From NCBI RefSeq assembly GCF_024508315.1, contig NZ_CP101987.1, forward strand, positions 4,030,001 to 4,094,000: DNA of 64,000 nt. The letters are read 5' to 3'. Positions 8,663-17,406 of this stretch are shown one piece after another. Origin of the DNA: Cellulomonas xiejunii. GTDB lineage: Bacteria; Actinomycetota; Actinomycetes; Actinomycetales; Cellulomonadaceae. The notes beneath the pieces were generated by a model, which ran no database searches, was not told the origin of the DNA, and saw only the letters and a list, made by a program, of their open reading frames with translations. A program made the position numbers and the translations under genes. Each line of letters begins with the position of its first letter. The first letter of the stretch is position 1.

Positions 8663-9364
8663 TCAGGCCTCGCGGGGCAGCCGGTCCCAGCCGGCCGGCA
8701 GGGGAGCCGCCGTCCATCGCGCGTCGGGCAGCCACGCGTCCCAGTCGGCGTCGAACGGCCAGCCCGCGTCCCGCGCGTGCTGCAGCAGCCGAGCGCCGAC
8801 CGCACGCACGTGCTCGGCCCGCTCGTCGGTGACGTAGCCCTGGTCGACCATCCACGCGAGCTCGTCCTCGTCCTTGAGGCCCACCGTCCACGGGCCGCCG
8901 CGGGGGTCACCTGCGGCGACCACGTCCAGAGCCCAGTCCTGCGTGTCGAAGCCGAGGGTGGACCGGCGCCACGGTGACTCGAGGTTGCCGTACCAGCGGT
9001 CCGTCCAGCGCTCGCCGTCGTACCACCGCCACACGGACCACCGGTCGCCGCGCCGGTGCACGCGCACCACCGTGTGCCCCTGCCAGACGCGCTCGGCGTA
9101 CGTGCCGTCCCACACCGCCGGCAGGACGATCCGGCTGTTCGGACCGGCCCCTGTCCCCGCGCGCATGCGCATCCCCGAGCCGGGCCGGGTCGCCACGACC
9201 ATCACCTCGTCGTCGTCGAGCACGACCGTGCCGGCGACGGCGAAGCCGACGGCGACCCCGTGCGGACGGCCCATGTCCCGCACACCGCGCAGCACGACGG
9301 TTGCGCCGCGCTCGAACGGCGGCGGCTCGGGTGCGGGCGGGAGCGGGACCTCGTCGTGGACCAC
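8663..9364 (-). CDS. DUF402 domain protein (second paralogue)
   Basis: A 233-residue DUF402 protein, recognisable from VHRRGDRWSVWRWYDGER and RSTLGFDTQDWALDVVAAGD followed by the acidic KDEDEL motif that its paralogue at 4233-4865 also has (WRWKDEDEL there, VGLKDEDEL here). The start is GTG 9364. Substrate unknown. It is transcribed towards the OsmC gene and away from the DUF1801 gene. Confidence 0.8.
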   Translation of the reverse strand: MVHDEVPLPPAPEPPPFERGATVVLRGVRDMGRPHGVAVGFAVAGTVVLDDDEVMVVATRPGSGMRMRAGTGAGPNSRIVLPAVWDGTYAERVWQGHTVVRVHRRGDRWSVWRWYDGERWTDRWYGNLESPWRRSTLGFDTQDWALDVVAAGDPRGGPWTVGLKDEDELAWMVDQGYVTDERAEHVRAVGARLLQHARDAGWPFDADWDAWLPDARWTAAPLPAGWDRLPREA

Positions 9365-9615
9365 CGGCCCACGGTATCAACGGCGGGCGGCGGCCCGAGC
9401 ACACGGTCAGCCCCTCCGTGACGTCCTCCGGGATGCCGAGGCGCACGCGCGCGCCTCGGCACGGTGCGGCGGGAAGGCCGACGCCGAGGGTCTCGTCGTC
9501 CGTGGGCAGACTTCCACCCCACCACGCGATCCGGTCAGCAATCGAGAAGTGCCCGCACCCGGTCGTCCCTACCGTGGAGACACCAGGAACCGGACCAGGA
9601 CGGGAGCGGGACGAC

Positions 9616-10065
9616 ATGACGACCACCGACGGCACCGCCGAGGGCTTCACCGAGCAGGAGCGCGCCGCCATCAAGGAGCGGGCGGCCGAGCTGAGGACGG
9701 AGAAGACCCGCGGGCGCGGCAACAAGAAGGCCGCCGACGAGCTCGACGTCCTCGCCAAGATCCAGAAGATGAGCGACGCGGACCGCCCCGTCGCCGAGCG
9801 CATCCACGCGATCGTCACGACGACGGCCCCCGACCTGGCACCCAAGCTCTGGTACGGGCAGCCGGCCTACGCGCGCAACGGCAAGGTCGTGTGCTTCTTC
9901 CGCAGCGGCGACGTCGACAAGGAGCGGTACTCGACGTTCGGGTTCACCACCGAGGCGGACCTCGACGACGACACCGGCGTCTGGCCGACGTCGTTCGCGG
10001 TCAGCAGGCTCACGCCCGAGGCCGAGGCCACGCTCACGGCACTGGTGGCGCGGGTCGCCGTCTGA
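9616..10065 (+). CDS. DUF1801/YdhG-like protein
   Basis: A 149-residue protein with a charged N-terminal helix (about 1-60) and a DUF1801-type domain (IVTTTAPDLAPKLWYGQPAY then KVVCFFRSGDVDKERYSTFGF). DUF1801 proteins resemble iron-chaperone/YdhG folds, without settled function. ATG 9616 follows GGGAGCGGGAC. Single gene. Confidence 0.75.
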   Translation: MTTTDGTAEGFTEQERAAIKERAAELRTEKTRGRGNKKAADELDVLAKIQKMSDADRPVAERIHAIVTTTAPDLAPKLWYGQPAYARNGKVVCFFRSGDVDKERYSTFGFTTEADLDDDTGVWPTSFAVSRLTPEAEATLTALVARVAV

Positions 10066-10123
10066 CCGGACCCGCCTGACACCCAGCGTCGCGTCATCGA
10101 CCGGCGACACCTCCTCCTGCACA

Positions 10124-10462
10124 GTGAATCGGGTGAACCGGGCGCTCGCCGTTCTCACCGTGGTCGCCTACCTGACGCTGCCGCTCGGGTCCGCGAGCTC
10201 CGCGGAGCTCGCGCCCACGCTGCTGGTGGGTCTCGCGTACTGCGCGCTCGCGATCGTGGGATTCCGCTTCGTCGAGGGGCGTCCTGTCGGGTGGGCGGCC
10301 GGGTACGTCGGCGTGCAGCTGGTGCTCGGCTTCGCGGTCTTCTCCCTGTCGGGTGCCGCGGTGGGCGCCGTGCTGCTCCTGGTGGTCCTGGTCGCGCAGT
10401 CGGTGCTGCTGCTGCCGCTGCCGGCGGCGATCGGCGCGTCGTCCACGCGTCGCGCCCGGTAG
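10124..10462 (+). CDS. Small four-helix membrane protein
   Basis: A 112-residue protein with four hydrophobic segments (about residues 8-24, 30-48, 55-75 and 78-103) and a basic tail SSTRRAR. Start GTG 10124 or GTG 10133; no strong ribosome binding site. It resembles the N-terminal sensor half of actinobacterial histidine kinases as much as any free-standing family, but no kinase sequence follows. Function unknown. Confidence 0.45.
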   Translation: MNRVNRALAVLTVVAYLTLPLGSASSAELAPTLLVGLAYCALAIVGFRFVEGRPVGWAAGYVGVQLVLGFAVFSLSGAAVGAVLLLVVLVAQSVLLLPLPAAIGASSTRRAR

Positions 10463-10548
10463 ACGCCACCCCGGCCCCGATCCACGACGGAAGCCCGTCA
10501 CCCAGGTGGGCGATGCGATGCGAGCGAGTCTGCTGGTAGGAACCATGA

Positions 10549-11631
10549 ATGGGCACCGGGGCGGGGTCAGACGTCGCAGTCGTGGCTGCGGTCCTCGCGT
10601 TGGTCGGGCTGTGGCGTCTGGTCGTCACGCGTCGCGACGCCCGGGCGCGCACGCGGGATCACGCCCCATACCACCAACCGGCGGCCCCGGCGCCTGCGGA
10701 GGAGGATCTCCTCGTCACCAGGATGAGGGTCGAGGAGCTGAACACGTCGGCGCCCGCACCTGCCCGGCATGACGACGCGCCCACCCGCGCGACCCCGGCG
10801 CCCCAGACGCGCCCGAGCACCGCCGGCGGTGTCGACTTCGACGCGCCCGTGTTCGACGAGCATCCAGACGGATGGCAAAGCCCCGCCGACCTCGTCGAAG
10901 GGTTCCTGCTCGCGTGGTCGCTCGAGGCAGTCGAACGACGTCGGATCAACGCGTCCGCGCCGTACAGCGCCGCCGTCACCGCACGGCTACCGGCAGCGAT
11001 GCGGACGGACACGTTCGGGCAGCTCGTTCGCCTCCCGATCTGGGCGCCGATCGACACCGACGACGCAGCCGTAGCGCGTGCCCGGCTCACGACCATGTGC
11101 ATCGCCTGGAAGCTGTTCGACCAGCTGAACAGTCGCTGGCAGCTCCGGGTGGGCGACTTCAACCAGTACGCGCAGAAGCTGTCGTTCGCGACCGGTGAGA
11201 CCGACCGGCCGTCCGTGTTCGCCGACCTGAGCGCCGCCGCCGCGAAATGCCTGCTCGCGGACCGCATCACCCGGGCCAGCCTGGGGCAGGGGGACCTGAC
11301 CGCCGCAGAACGATGGTTCGCCACAGGCGACAAGACTCTGCTGCTCACCAACGCCACAGGCCACGCGGCGATCCCGTTCGTGATCGGCGGCTCGCCCATC
11401 ACCTTGATCGGGACGAGGGACCTGTTCCAGCTGTCGGTGTGGTCCTGCGCGCGCGTCCTCGCCGACATGAACTCCCCGGACCTCTACATCGAGCACTACA
11501 GGCATCGCACCCCGACGCTCACGACGATCCTGGACGCCGGGGTCAGCCGGTTCGACCAAGCACGTCGGCTGCCGACCGTGCAAGCGCTCACGTACGACCT
11601 GTGGCCAGGGTGGGGCGGCGAACGGGCGTAG
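10549..11631 (+). CDS. Hypothetical protein with N-terminal membrane anchor
   Basis: A 360-residue protein: a short N-terminal membrane segment (residues 7-23), a Pro/Ala-rich linker to about residue 100, and a soluble mostly helical domain of about 250 residues (LVEGFLLAWSLEAVERRRI; then AERWFATGDKTLLLTN and VIGGSPITLIGTRDLFQLSV). I do not recognise the domain. ATG 10549 overlaps an out-of-frame ATG at 10545. Codon use is slightly less GC-extreme than in its neighbours. Confidence 0.6.
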   Translation: MGTGAGSDVAVVAAVLALVGLWRLVVTRRDARARTRDHAPYHQPAAPAPAEEDLLVTRMRVEELNTSAPAPARHDDAPTRATPAPQTRPSTAGGVDFDAPVFDEHPDGWQSPADLVEGFLLAWSLEAVERRRINASAPYSAAVTARLPAAMRTDTFGQLVRLPIWAPIDTDDAAVARARLTTMCIAWKLFDQLNSRWQLRVGDFNQYAQKLSFATGETDRPSVFADLSAAAAKCLLADRITRASLGQGDLTAAERWFATGDKTLLLTNATGHAAIPFVIGGSPITLIGTRDLFQLSVWSCARVLADMNSPDLYIEHYRHRTPTLTTILDAGVSRFDQARRLPTVQALTYDLWPGWGGERA

Positions 11632-11649
11632 TCCCGGGGGTCCTGAGAT

Positions 11650-11961
11650 GACGCGGCGGCTCGTGCGCGTCACCCTCCACGGAGACCCGTCCGCGCGGCC
11701 CCACCCCAGCGGGCAAGTCGACCGGACCGGCAGGCGCCACTCGGCGGACTTGCCGTTCGGTGTCGTCGCTCCGGCCCGCCGCAGATCGACAGCGGCGTCG
11801 AGCGCGGCGACCGCCTCGGATGCCGGCACGTCGATGGTGAGGTCGAGGTGCTCGCCGAGGGTCGCCACGAACGCCTCTGCCGCCTTCTGGTCGGTCGCCT
11901 CCTGCAGGGCGACAGCCTCGGTCGGGTTCGCCGGCTGCAGCTCCGGCGGCAGCCGCTCGCG
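11650..11961 (-). pseudogene. Gene remnant, minus strand
   Basis: A reading frame without start or proper stop translates to a protein-like segment (LQPANPTEAVALQEATDQ, then LGEHLDLTIDVPASEAVAAL and TTPNGKSAEWRLP). It begins after an in-frame stop at about 11962 and runs without its own stop into the antisense of the neighbouring gene. I read it as the internal fragment of a lost gene of unknown family, abutting the truncated DUF2332 gene on the other strand. Confidence 0.4.
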
Positions 11962-12576
11962 TTACTCGAGGTCGGCGCGTCGGCCGGCCTGTGCCTCCTG
12001 CCCGACCGCTACTCCTACCGCTACGACGACGGCCTCGACCCCGCCGACGGCGCATCGCCCGTGGTGCTGCCCTGCGCGCTCGGGCCGGGAGTGGCGCCCC
12101 CACGACGAATGCCCGAGGTCGTGTGGCGAGCAGGCATCGACCTCGCGCCCGTCGACGTCACGGACGCCGGCGCGTGCGCCTGGCTGGAGACGCTGGTCTG
12201 GCCGGAGCACATCGAGCGACGTGAGCGGTTGGGCGCCGCTCTCGCGATCGCCCGAGCGGATCCCCCGCGAGTACTCGCGGGCGACCTGCTCGACGTCCTG
12301 GCGCCGCTCGCGTCCCAGGCGCCCGAGGAGGCGACGCTCGTCGTGTTCCACAGCGCGGTCCTGTCGTACCTCGACGCGCAGCCACAGACACGGTTCGTGG
12401 ACCTGGTGCGCGCACTGCCCGGGCACTGCCTGAGCAACGAGGGCGCCCTGGTGCTGCCGGGCACGCAGGCGCTCGTCTCGGACGAGGTCGACCGCGCGTT
12501 CGTCGTCTCCATGGACGGCACACCACGCGCCTACGCCGAGCCGCACGGGCGGGGACTCACGAGCCTCGATCGGTGA
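11950..12576 (+). pseudogene. DUF2332 protein, 5'-truncated
   Basis: From 11950 the frame encodes the C-terminal ~208 residues of a DUF2332 protein (QPLALLEVGASAGLCLLPDR, then AWLETLVWPEHIERRERLGA and ATLVVFHSAVLSYL). DUF2332 proteins are normally about 330-350 residues and this LLEVGASAGL motif lies over 100 residues in, so the N-terminal third is missing. An in-frame start at 11848 exists, but the residues it adds are not DUF2332-like. The break coincides with the end of the minus-strand remnant. Confidence 0.65.
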
Positions 12577-12673
12577 CGGGGCCGCCCCGCGTCGACCCCC
12601 ACCCGCCTCGGCACGGGGCGGCGGGCCCGCCCGGAGCCGCGCGCTGAGAGCCCGGCACCACGACGACGGCCGC

Positions 12674-13052
12674 CGCGCTGCTGGCGGGCCGTCCAGGCCG
12701 GTGCGATGCTCGGGTGACGGCGTGCGCGACCCCGTCCGGGGCGTGACGTCACCGGGGAGGCGCGCATGGCGCAGCGTCCGGGCGTGACCACTCCCCTGTC
12801 TCCGCCCACCCGGACGACGCCGGGGGCCTCCCCGACGCCAGACCGGCGCCAGGTCGGCACGGACTCCTCGCGGCGCCACCGGCGACGTCCCCGACCGCCG
12901 CACCCGGCGGGGCTCGCGATGGGGACGCTCTTCGCCGTGGTCGCGATGACGCCGTCCCTGCTGCCGCGCGACTGGCTCTACCAGGGGCTCGTGTCAGGGA
13001 TCTCCGGCGCGCTGGGGTACGGGGTCGGCGTCGCGCTCGCCCGGGTCCTGCG
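12674..13052 (+). repeat. Copy B of the hydrolase 5' region
   Basis: Near-identical duplicate of 6240-6623, covering the leader, ribosome binding site, start codon and first ~95 codons of the membrane hydrolase. At 13052 the match stops abruptly and sequence of a different gene family begins, in frame. Confidence 0.9.
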
Positions 13053-13368
13053 CCTCTACGCCGCGTTCCCGGGGTTCGCGGCCGATCCGCGCAGCCGGAT
13101 CTGGAACCTGTGGGGCTACATCGACGCCCGCGACGGCGCCCTCGCGGTCCGGCTGGCGCTCGAGAGCGACCTGCGTGGATTCGAGGCGTTCATCATCGCG
13201 TCGCCCGATACGGTGCTGGAGCGGCCGTCGGCCGAGCTGGTCGCCGAGTACTTCCCGGACGTCCCCGTCACCCGCCCGATCGAGGGCCGCGAGACGCTCC
13301 TGTCCATCGACAAGGCCCGTCGCCTGCTGGGGTACGACCCGCAGCACACGTGGCGCGACGAGGTCTGA
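12766..13368 (+). CDS. Chimeric protein: hydrolase N-terminus fused to epimerase C-terminus
   Basis: A 200-residue open frame. Residues 1-95 repeat the basic N-terminus and first two membrane segments of the hydrolase at 6338-8107. Residues 96-200 (NLWGYIDARDGALAVRLALE, then FIIASPDTVLERPSAELVAE and LLSIDKARRLLGYDPQHTWR) are the C-terminal substrate-binding half of an extended SDR NAD-dependent epimerase/dehydratase. Both the Rossmann NAD-binding domain and the hydrolase catalytic domain are absent, so neither activity can remain. The duplicated start and ribosome binding site suggest it could still be translated. Best read as a rearrangement product, functionally a pseudogene. Confidence 0.7.
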   Translation: MAQRPGVTTPLSPPTRTTPGASPTPDRRQVGTDSSRRHRRRPRPPHPAGLAMGTLFAVVAMTPSLLPRDWLYQGLVSGISGALGYGVGVALARVLRLYAAFPGFAADPRSRIWNLWGYIDARDGALAVRLALESDLRGFEAFIIASPDTVLERPSAELVAEYFPDVPVTRPIEGRETLLSIDKARRLLGYDPQHTWRDEV

Positions 13369-13423
13369 GCTCGAGCCGGACGACGCCCGGGGCCGCGAAC
13401 CGGCCCGGAGTGGAGGGTTCACG

Positions 13424-14022
13424 TTGACCGACCCCGACGAGGGTGTGGCAGCCGACGGCACCATCCGGACGGGCGCGCGCCGCGACCGCGTGCCGGCCGT
13501 CTTCGAGGACGTCCTGACCGATGCGGTTGACTCCGTCGGCGGGTCGGGCGCGTCCCTGTACCTCTACGGGTCCGTCGCGACCGGCACCGCGCGTCCCGGG
13601 GCGTCGGACGTGGACCTGCTGTCGATCGACCTCACCGACGCGAGCGCCGTCGCGCGGCGTCTCTCGACCCGCTACGCCGACCGGTGCCGGGGTGTGGAGG
13701 TCGCTGCCGCCGCGAGCGGCGAGCTCGCGGGCGACACCGACGCGGCCTACGGCCTGCGGGCCTTCCTCCGCCACTACTGCGTCCACCTCGCCGGCCCGAC
13801 CCCGCCGCTGCCCTTCCGACGCACCCCGCCGACGCCCGTGCTGCTCGCGGCCTCAACGGCGACCTCGGCCACCACCTCCGGCGATGGCGACAGAGCCTGA
13901 GCACCGGGACGGAGCCCGGGGACCGGCTCGGCGTCCGGGTGGGCCGCAAGACGCTGCTGGCCGTCGTGGGACGCTTCAGCCGCCCGATCGGACTCTGGCC
14001 GGACAGCGTCGACGACGCGTAG
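13424..14022 (+). pseudogene. Nucleotidyltransferase, frameshifted
   Basis: A TTG start at 13424 (GGAGGG five to six bases upstream) begins a nucleotidyltransferase with the GSx10DxD core YGSVATGTARPGASDVDLLS. It continues to about residue 125 (LRHYCVHLAGP). Near 13797 the family-like sequence moves to another frame (DPAAALPTHPADARAARGLN through the end PIGLWPDSVDDA at 14022), while the original frame ends at 13900 with low-complexity residues. One base change in the run CCCGACCCCGCC would restore a ~199-residue protein. Either a recent frameshift or a sequencing error. A decayed fragment of the same gene lies at 4883-5050. Confidence 0.7.
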
Positions 14023-14068
14023 CCCGTTCCTGCCCAGGAGGTTCACGGGCTCATCTAGGCTCCGAGGC

Positions 14069-14671
14069 GTGCTCATCTGGATCAACGGTGCATTCGGGGC
14101 GGGCAAGACCCAGACGGCGTTCGAGCTCCGCCGTCGGCTGGTCGACGCGCACGTCGCCGACCCCGAGCTCCTCGGCTTCGCCTTCCAGCGGACGCTCCCG
14201 CCCGCAGCGCGCCACGACTTCCAGGACCTCGCCCCGTGGCGTTCCGCCGTCGTCGACATCCTTCAGCAGGTCGAGGCCGCCCACACCGGCCCGGTGCTCG
14301 TGCCGATGACGATCGTGCGTGACGACTACTTCGACGAGATCATCGGCGGGCTGCGCTCCCGCGGCGTGGACGTGCGCCACTACGCCCTGATCGCTAGCCC
14401 GGAGACGCTGCGCAAGCGACTGAGCACCCGCATCGCGTTCGTGCGCTCCGGCCTGCGCCGCGAGACCTGGGCGGTGCAGCAGATCCCGCGCTGCGTCTCC
14501 GCCCTCGCCCAGGAGCGTTACGCCACGCACGTCGACACCGACCAGCGGACGACGGACGAGGTCGTCGAGTGGATCGCCGACGACGCCGGCCTCTCGCTGG
14601 CGGGGCCGCGGCTGGCACCGTGGCGTTACCAGCTGCGGCGCCTCGAGGTCGGCATCGGCCACATCCGGTAG
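14069..14671 (+). CDS. TmrB-like P-loop ATP-binding protein
   Basis: A 200-residue P-loop protein starting at GTG 14069. Walker A is GAFGAGKTQT at residues 7-16, followed by the family pattern FELRRRLVDAHVADPELLGF and DFQDLAPWRSAVVDIL. It matches the TmrB-like (tunicamycin resistance) family of small membrane-associated ATP-binding proteins; resistance to tunicamycin is known for TmrB of Bacillus and not shown for this homologue. A truncated duplicate covers the first ~100 codons at 53260-53563. Confidence 0.75.
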   Translation: MLIWINGAFGAGKTQTAFELRRRLVDAHVADPELLGFAFQRTLPPAARHDFQDLAPWRSAVVDILQQVEAAHTGPVLVPMTIVRDDYFDEIIGGLRSRGVDVRHYALIASPETLRKRLSTRIAFVRSGLRRETWAVQQIPRCVSALAQERYATHVDTDQRTTDEVVEWIADDAGLSLAGPRLAPWRYQLRRLEVGIGHIR

Positions 14672-14802
14672 GGGTGGCGCGCCGCGTCGGTCGTCGGGAT
14701 CACCACGGACCGGCTGCTCCCCCCGTGGGCGACCTTGCCTGTCCGGCGCTCGGGGCAGGCGCCCGGCCGAGGCCCGGCCCGCGCGTGAGGCCGGAGGCGG
14801 AC

Positions 14803-15183
14803 TCAGTCGCCGACGCCTCCGCCGACGGGGCCGCTCGACGCGGTCTGGCCCCACACGGCCGTCGCACCGCTGTGGCCGATGCGCACCGCCTGCACGATCG
14901 TGCCGGTCGAGACGACCATGGACGCGACGACCAGGACCAGCACGACGGCCCGGAGCACCGCCCCGCGTGCGTCACCCGCCTGGCCCCGGCGCGCCCGCCA
15001 CGTCATGAGGAAGAGGCCCGCGGCGATCACGACCAGGCCGATCACCCAGGGCAGGAGCCGCTCGGCCATCTGCGAGTGGACCTCCACGGCACCCGACTCC
15101 CCGACACGTCCCTCCAGCGCGAGCCCGGCAGGTCGGCGCCGTGGTCGCGTCGCACGTCGTTCCCTCACGGTCCCGGCCACCAC
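14803..15183 (-). pseudogene. DUF2231-type membrane protein, probably 5'-truncated
   Basis: The C-terminal ~100 residues (ARVGES-like ALEGRVGESGAVEVHSQMAE, then LLPWVIGLVVIAAGLFLM and VRIGHSGATAVWGQTAS) match the second half of DUF2231 four-helix membrane proteins. The usual N-terminus with the first two membrane helices is absent; upstream sequence is Arg-rich (RERRATRPRRRPAG) and not family-like. A start at 15183 could give a 126-residue product with two membrane helices. I favour a truncated gene. Confidence 0.5.
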
Positions 15184-15326
15184 CGCACGGGTGACGTCGG
15201 GACCTGCGACGACTCCTCTCCCCTGCCCTGGAGGCGCCTCGGCGTCGCCTCGGAGCTTGCTGAGAGCCCGGCGTCAGGTGCGCGGCACCTCGCGGTCGGC
15301 ACCGACCGCATCCACGAGGGCGGCGC

Positions 15327-16571
15327 TCACGAGGGGGCGCTCCCGGACCCGACGCCGGCTGCCGTCCGTGCGGCCGTGAGGCGGACCGGGGCCACGACGG
15401 CGAGCGGCACGACCAGGACGAGGAGCCCCAGGCTCGTCAGCCGCAGGAGGTCCTGCTCGTTGCCCGCGAGACCGACGAGGATGGGGATGAGCAGCAGGCC
15501 GAGGGGGTTGACGGCCTCGCTGAACAGGTAGTCGTACCCGAACACCTGACCCAGCCGCTCGGGCGGCACCTCCCGCTGCACGGCCGACGCCCACACCACC
15601 CCGCCGACGGAGAGCCCGGCCCCGGTCACGGCCGCCAGCCCGACCAGCACGGCGATCGGTGCCTCGAGGGCCAGCAGGAGGCCGAGGACGAGCGGCGGGC
15701 ACAGTGACAGCAGCGCCCACGTGGCGACGCGCGTCGGTCGCAACCGACCGGCGACGAGCGCCCCGACCAGCGAACCGGCGGCCAGCGCGCTCTGCAGCCA
15801 CCCCCAGGCCGCGAGGTTGTCGAACCCGTCGCGCAGGAGGACGGGGCCCGCGACCGTCAGCACGGACCAGCCGACGAAGTGCCAGACGCCCGACGTGACG
15901 ACGACGAGCCAGAGCCCGCGCGACTGCCAGAAGTACGACCACCCGTCCCGCAGATCTCCCCAGACCCCCGCACCGTCGGCCTCGAAACCCTGCCCGCGCG
16001 GCAGCCGCTGCAGCGGCAGCGCCGAGACCAGCAGGACGACGGCCAGGACGAGCCACGCGGCCGTCACGGGCAGCAGGCCGCCCGTGAAGGAGAACAGCGC
16101 AGGCCCGAGGATCCCGGCGGCTCCCGTGGTGAAGAGCTTCACCGAGTTCGCCCTCTCGAGGTCCTCCTTCCGGACGATCTGCGGCAGGTACGAGCCCAGC
16201 GAGGGGTACTGCAGCGCGGCGCTCAGCTCGATGACGAACGAGACCACGCACAACCAGGCGACGGACTGCACGCCGAAGCCCAGGAGGACCCCCGTCAGCG
16301 CGGCCGCGACGACCCAGAGCGCCGTCGTCGAGAGCAGCAGCCCTCGGGTCGTGATGCGGTCCGACAGCCACTTCGAGATCAGGGCACCGACGATCGCGGG
16401 CACCGCACCGGCGCCGAGGACGAAAGCGAGCGAGGTCAGGGACCCGCCACCGTCGAGCGTGGTGAGAGTGAGCAGGACGGGCGCGCCGCCGGCTCCGAGC
16501 ACGTACGCGAAGCGGCTCGCCAGGAAGGCGCCGAGCCCGGGGTTGCGCTTGAGCACGTCGAGACTAGGCAT
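15327..16571 (-). CDS. MFS transporter
   Basis: A 414-residue major facilitator protein with about 12 hydrophobic segments and a cytoplasmic central loop near residue 200 (PRGQGFEADGAGVWGDLRDG). It has the layout of macrolide/multidrug-efflux MFS proteins (YPSLGSYLPQIVRKEDLERA is the typical 'motif C to loop' region). ATG 16571 is preferred to GTG 16580; either overlaps the end of the upstream gene by a few bases, suggesting cotranscription. Substrate unknown. Confidence 0.8.
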   Translation of the reverse strand: MPSLDVLKRNPGLGAFLASRFAYVLGAGGAPVLLTLTTLDGGGSLTSLAFVLGAGAVPAIVGALISKWLSDRITTRGLLLSTTALWVVAAALTGVLLGFGVQSVAWLCVVSFVIELSAALQYPSLGSYLPQIVRKEDLERANSVKLFTTGAAGILGPALFSFTGGLLPVTAAWLVLAVVLLVSALPLQRLPRGQGFEADGAGVWGDLRDGWSYFWQSRGLWLVVVTSGVWHFVGWSVLTVAGPVLLRDGFDNLAAWGWLQSALAAGSLVGALVAGRLRPTRVATWALLSLCPPLVLGLLLALEAPIAVLVGLAAVTGAGLSVGGVVWASAVQREVPPERLGQVFGYDYLFSEAVNPLGLLLIPILVGLAGNEQDLLRLTSLGLLVLVVPLAVVAPVRLTAARTAAGVGSGSAPS

Positions 16572-17311
16572 GGGCCTCACCGATCACGTCGAGGGGCACG
16601 AGAGAGCGCAGCCGCTCCCCGAGGGGTCGTGCCGGATGCTCGTCCCACCGGCCGGCGAGCCGCGGCCTGCCGGACAGGACGCTCACGACGATCGGGAACC
16701 GGTCCGGGTGGCGCGAGACGCCGAGCGAGACGAAGCGGGGACGACGGGACTGCTCCCACGCCACAGACCTGTACCACGCCAGCTCGTCCAGGATCACCGG
16801 CACGTACCCCGGGTCGATCATGCAGTCCTCCGCACCGATGGAGACGACGTCGAACGCCCGCCGCGTGAGCTCCTGGACAGCCCTGTGCCGCCACGCGCGA
16901 CGACAGCGCGACAGGGCGGGGTCGCAGGCCTCCACGGGTCCGACGGCGAGCGCGCGGCGGTCCTCGGGCAGGCCGGCCCCGGTGACGAGACGTCCGTCGC
17001 GCACGTCGTAGAGGGACGCACAGCGGACGGCACCGCCGGCGTCGGACGCGGTGACGACAAGTCCTCTCTCGACGAGACGCCGGAACGTCGCCTCGTGCTG
17101 GACGCCGTGGGGAGTGATCCCGCGCGCGTACACGCCGGGGACGACCAGGCCGTAGTAGATGCCCCGTGTCCCGCATGATGACGGCCCCGCGCCACGCCAT
17201 CCAGGTCTCGACGAACTCCTCGGCCTCCTGATCGACGAAGATGATCGACCTGGTCAGGGGCAGCCAACGACCGCCCAGCAGGAGCTCATCGTGCGCAGGT
17301 CGTGGCGCCAT
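16564..17311 (-). pseudogene. Hypothetical protein, frameshifted
   Basis: Two overlapping minus-strand frames form one protein. The first (17311 to about 17165) gives MAPRPAHDELLLGGRWLP through AWRGAVIMRDTG. The second continues GIYYGLVVPGVYARGITPHG and runs to 16564. The join requires removal of one G from the GGGG of ACGGGGCATC at about 17162-17167. The restored product is about 248 residues with no domain I know. The downstream frame could start alone at GTG 17133. It overlaps the MFS gene. Confidence 0.55.
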
Positions 17312-17406
17312 CCCCGAACCCTCTCACTCGCACGTCCCCGCCAAGGCTCGCGGCCGGCCCTGGCTGCTGAACAAGGAGCGAGGGCCGGCAATGGGACGAT
17401 CGCGTC

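Noticed and set aside
11848..11949. A start at 11848 giving a 242-residue DUF2332 protein.
   Set aside because: The residues added before 11950 do not resemble the family, and the opposite strand of this stretch reads as a different gene fragment.
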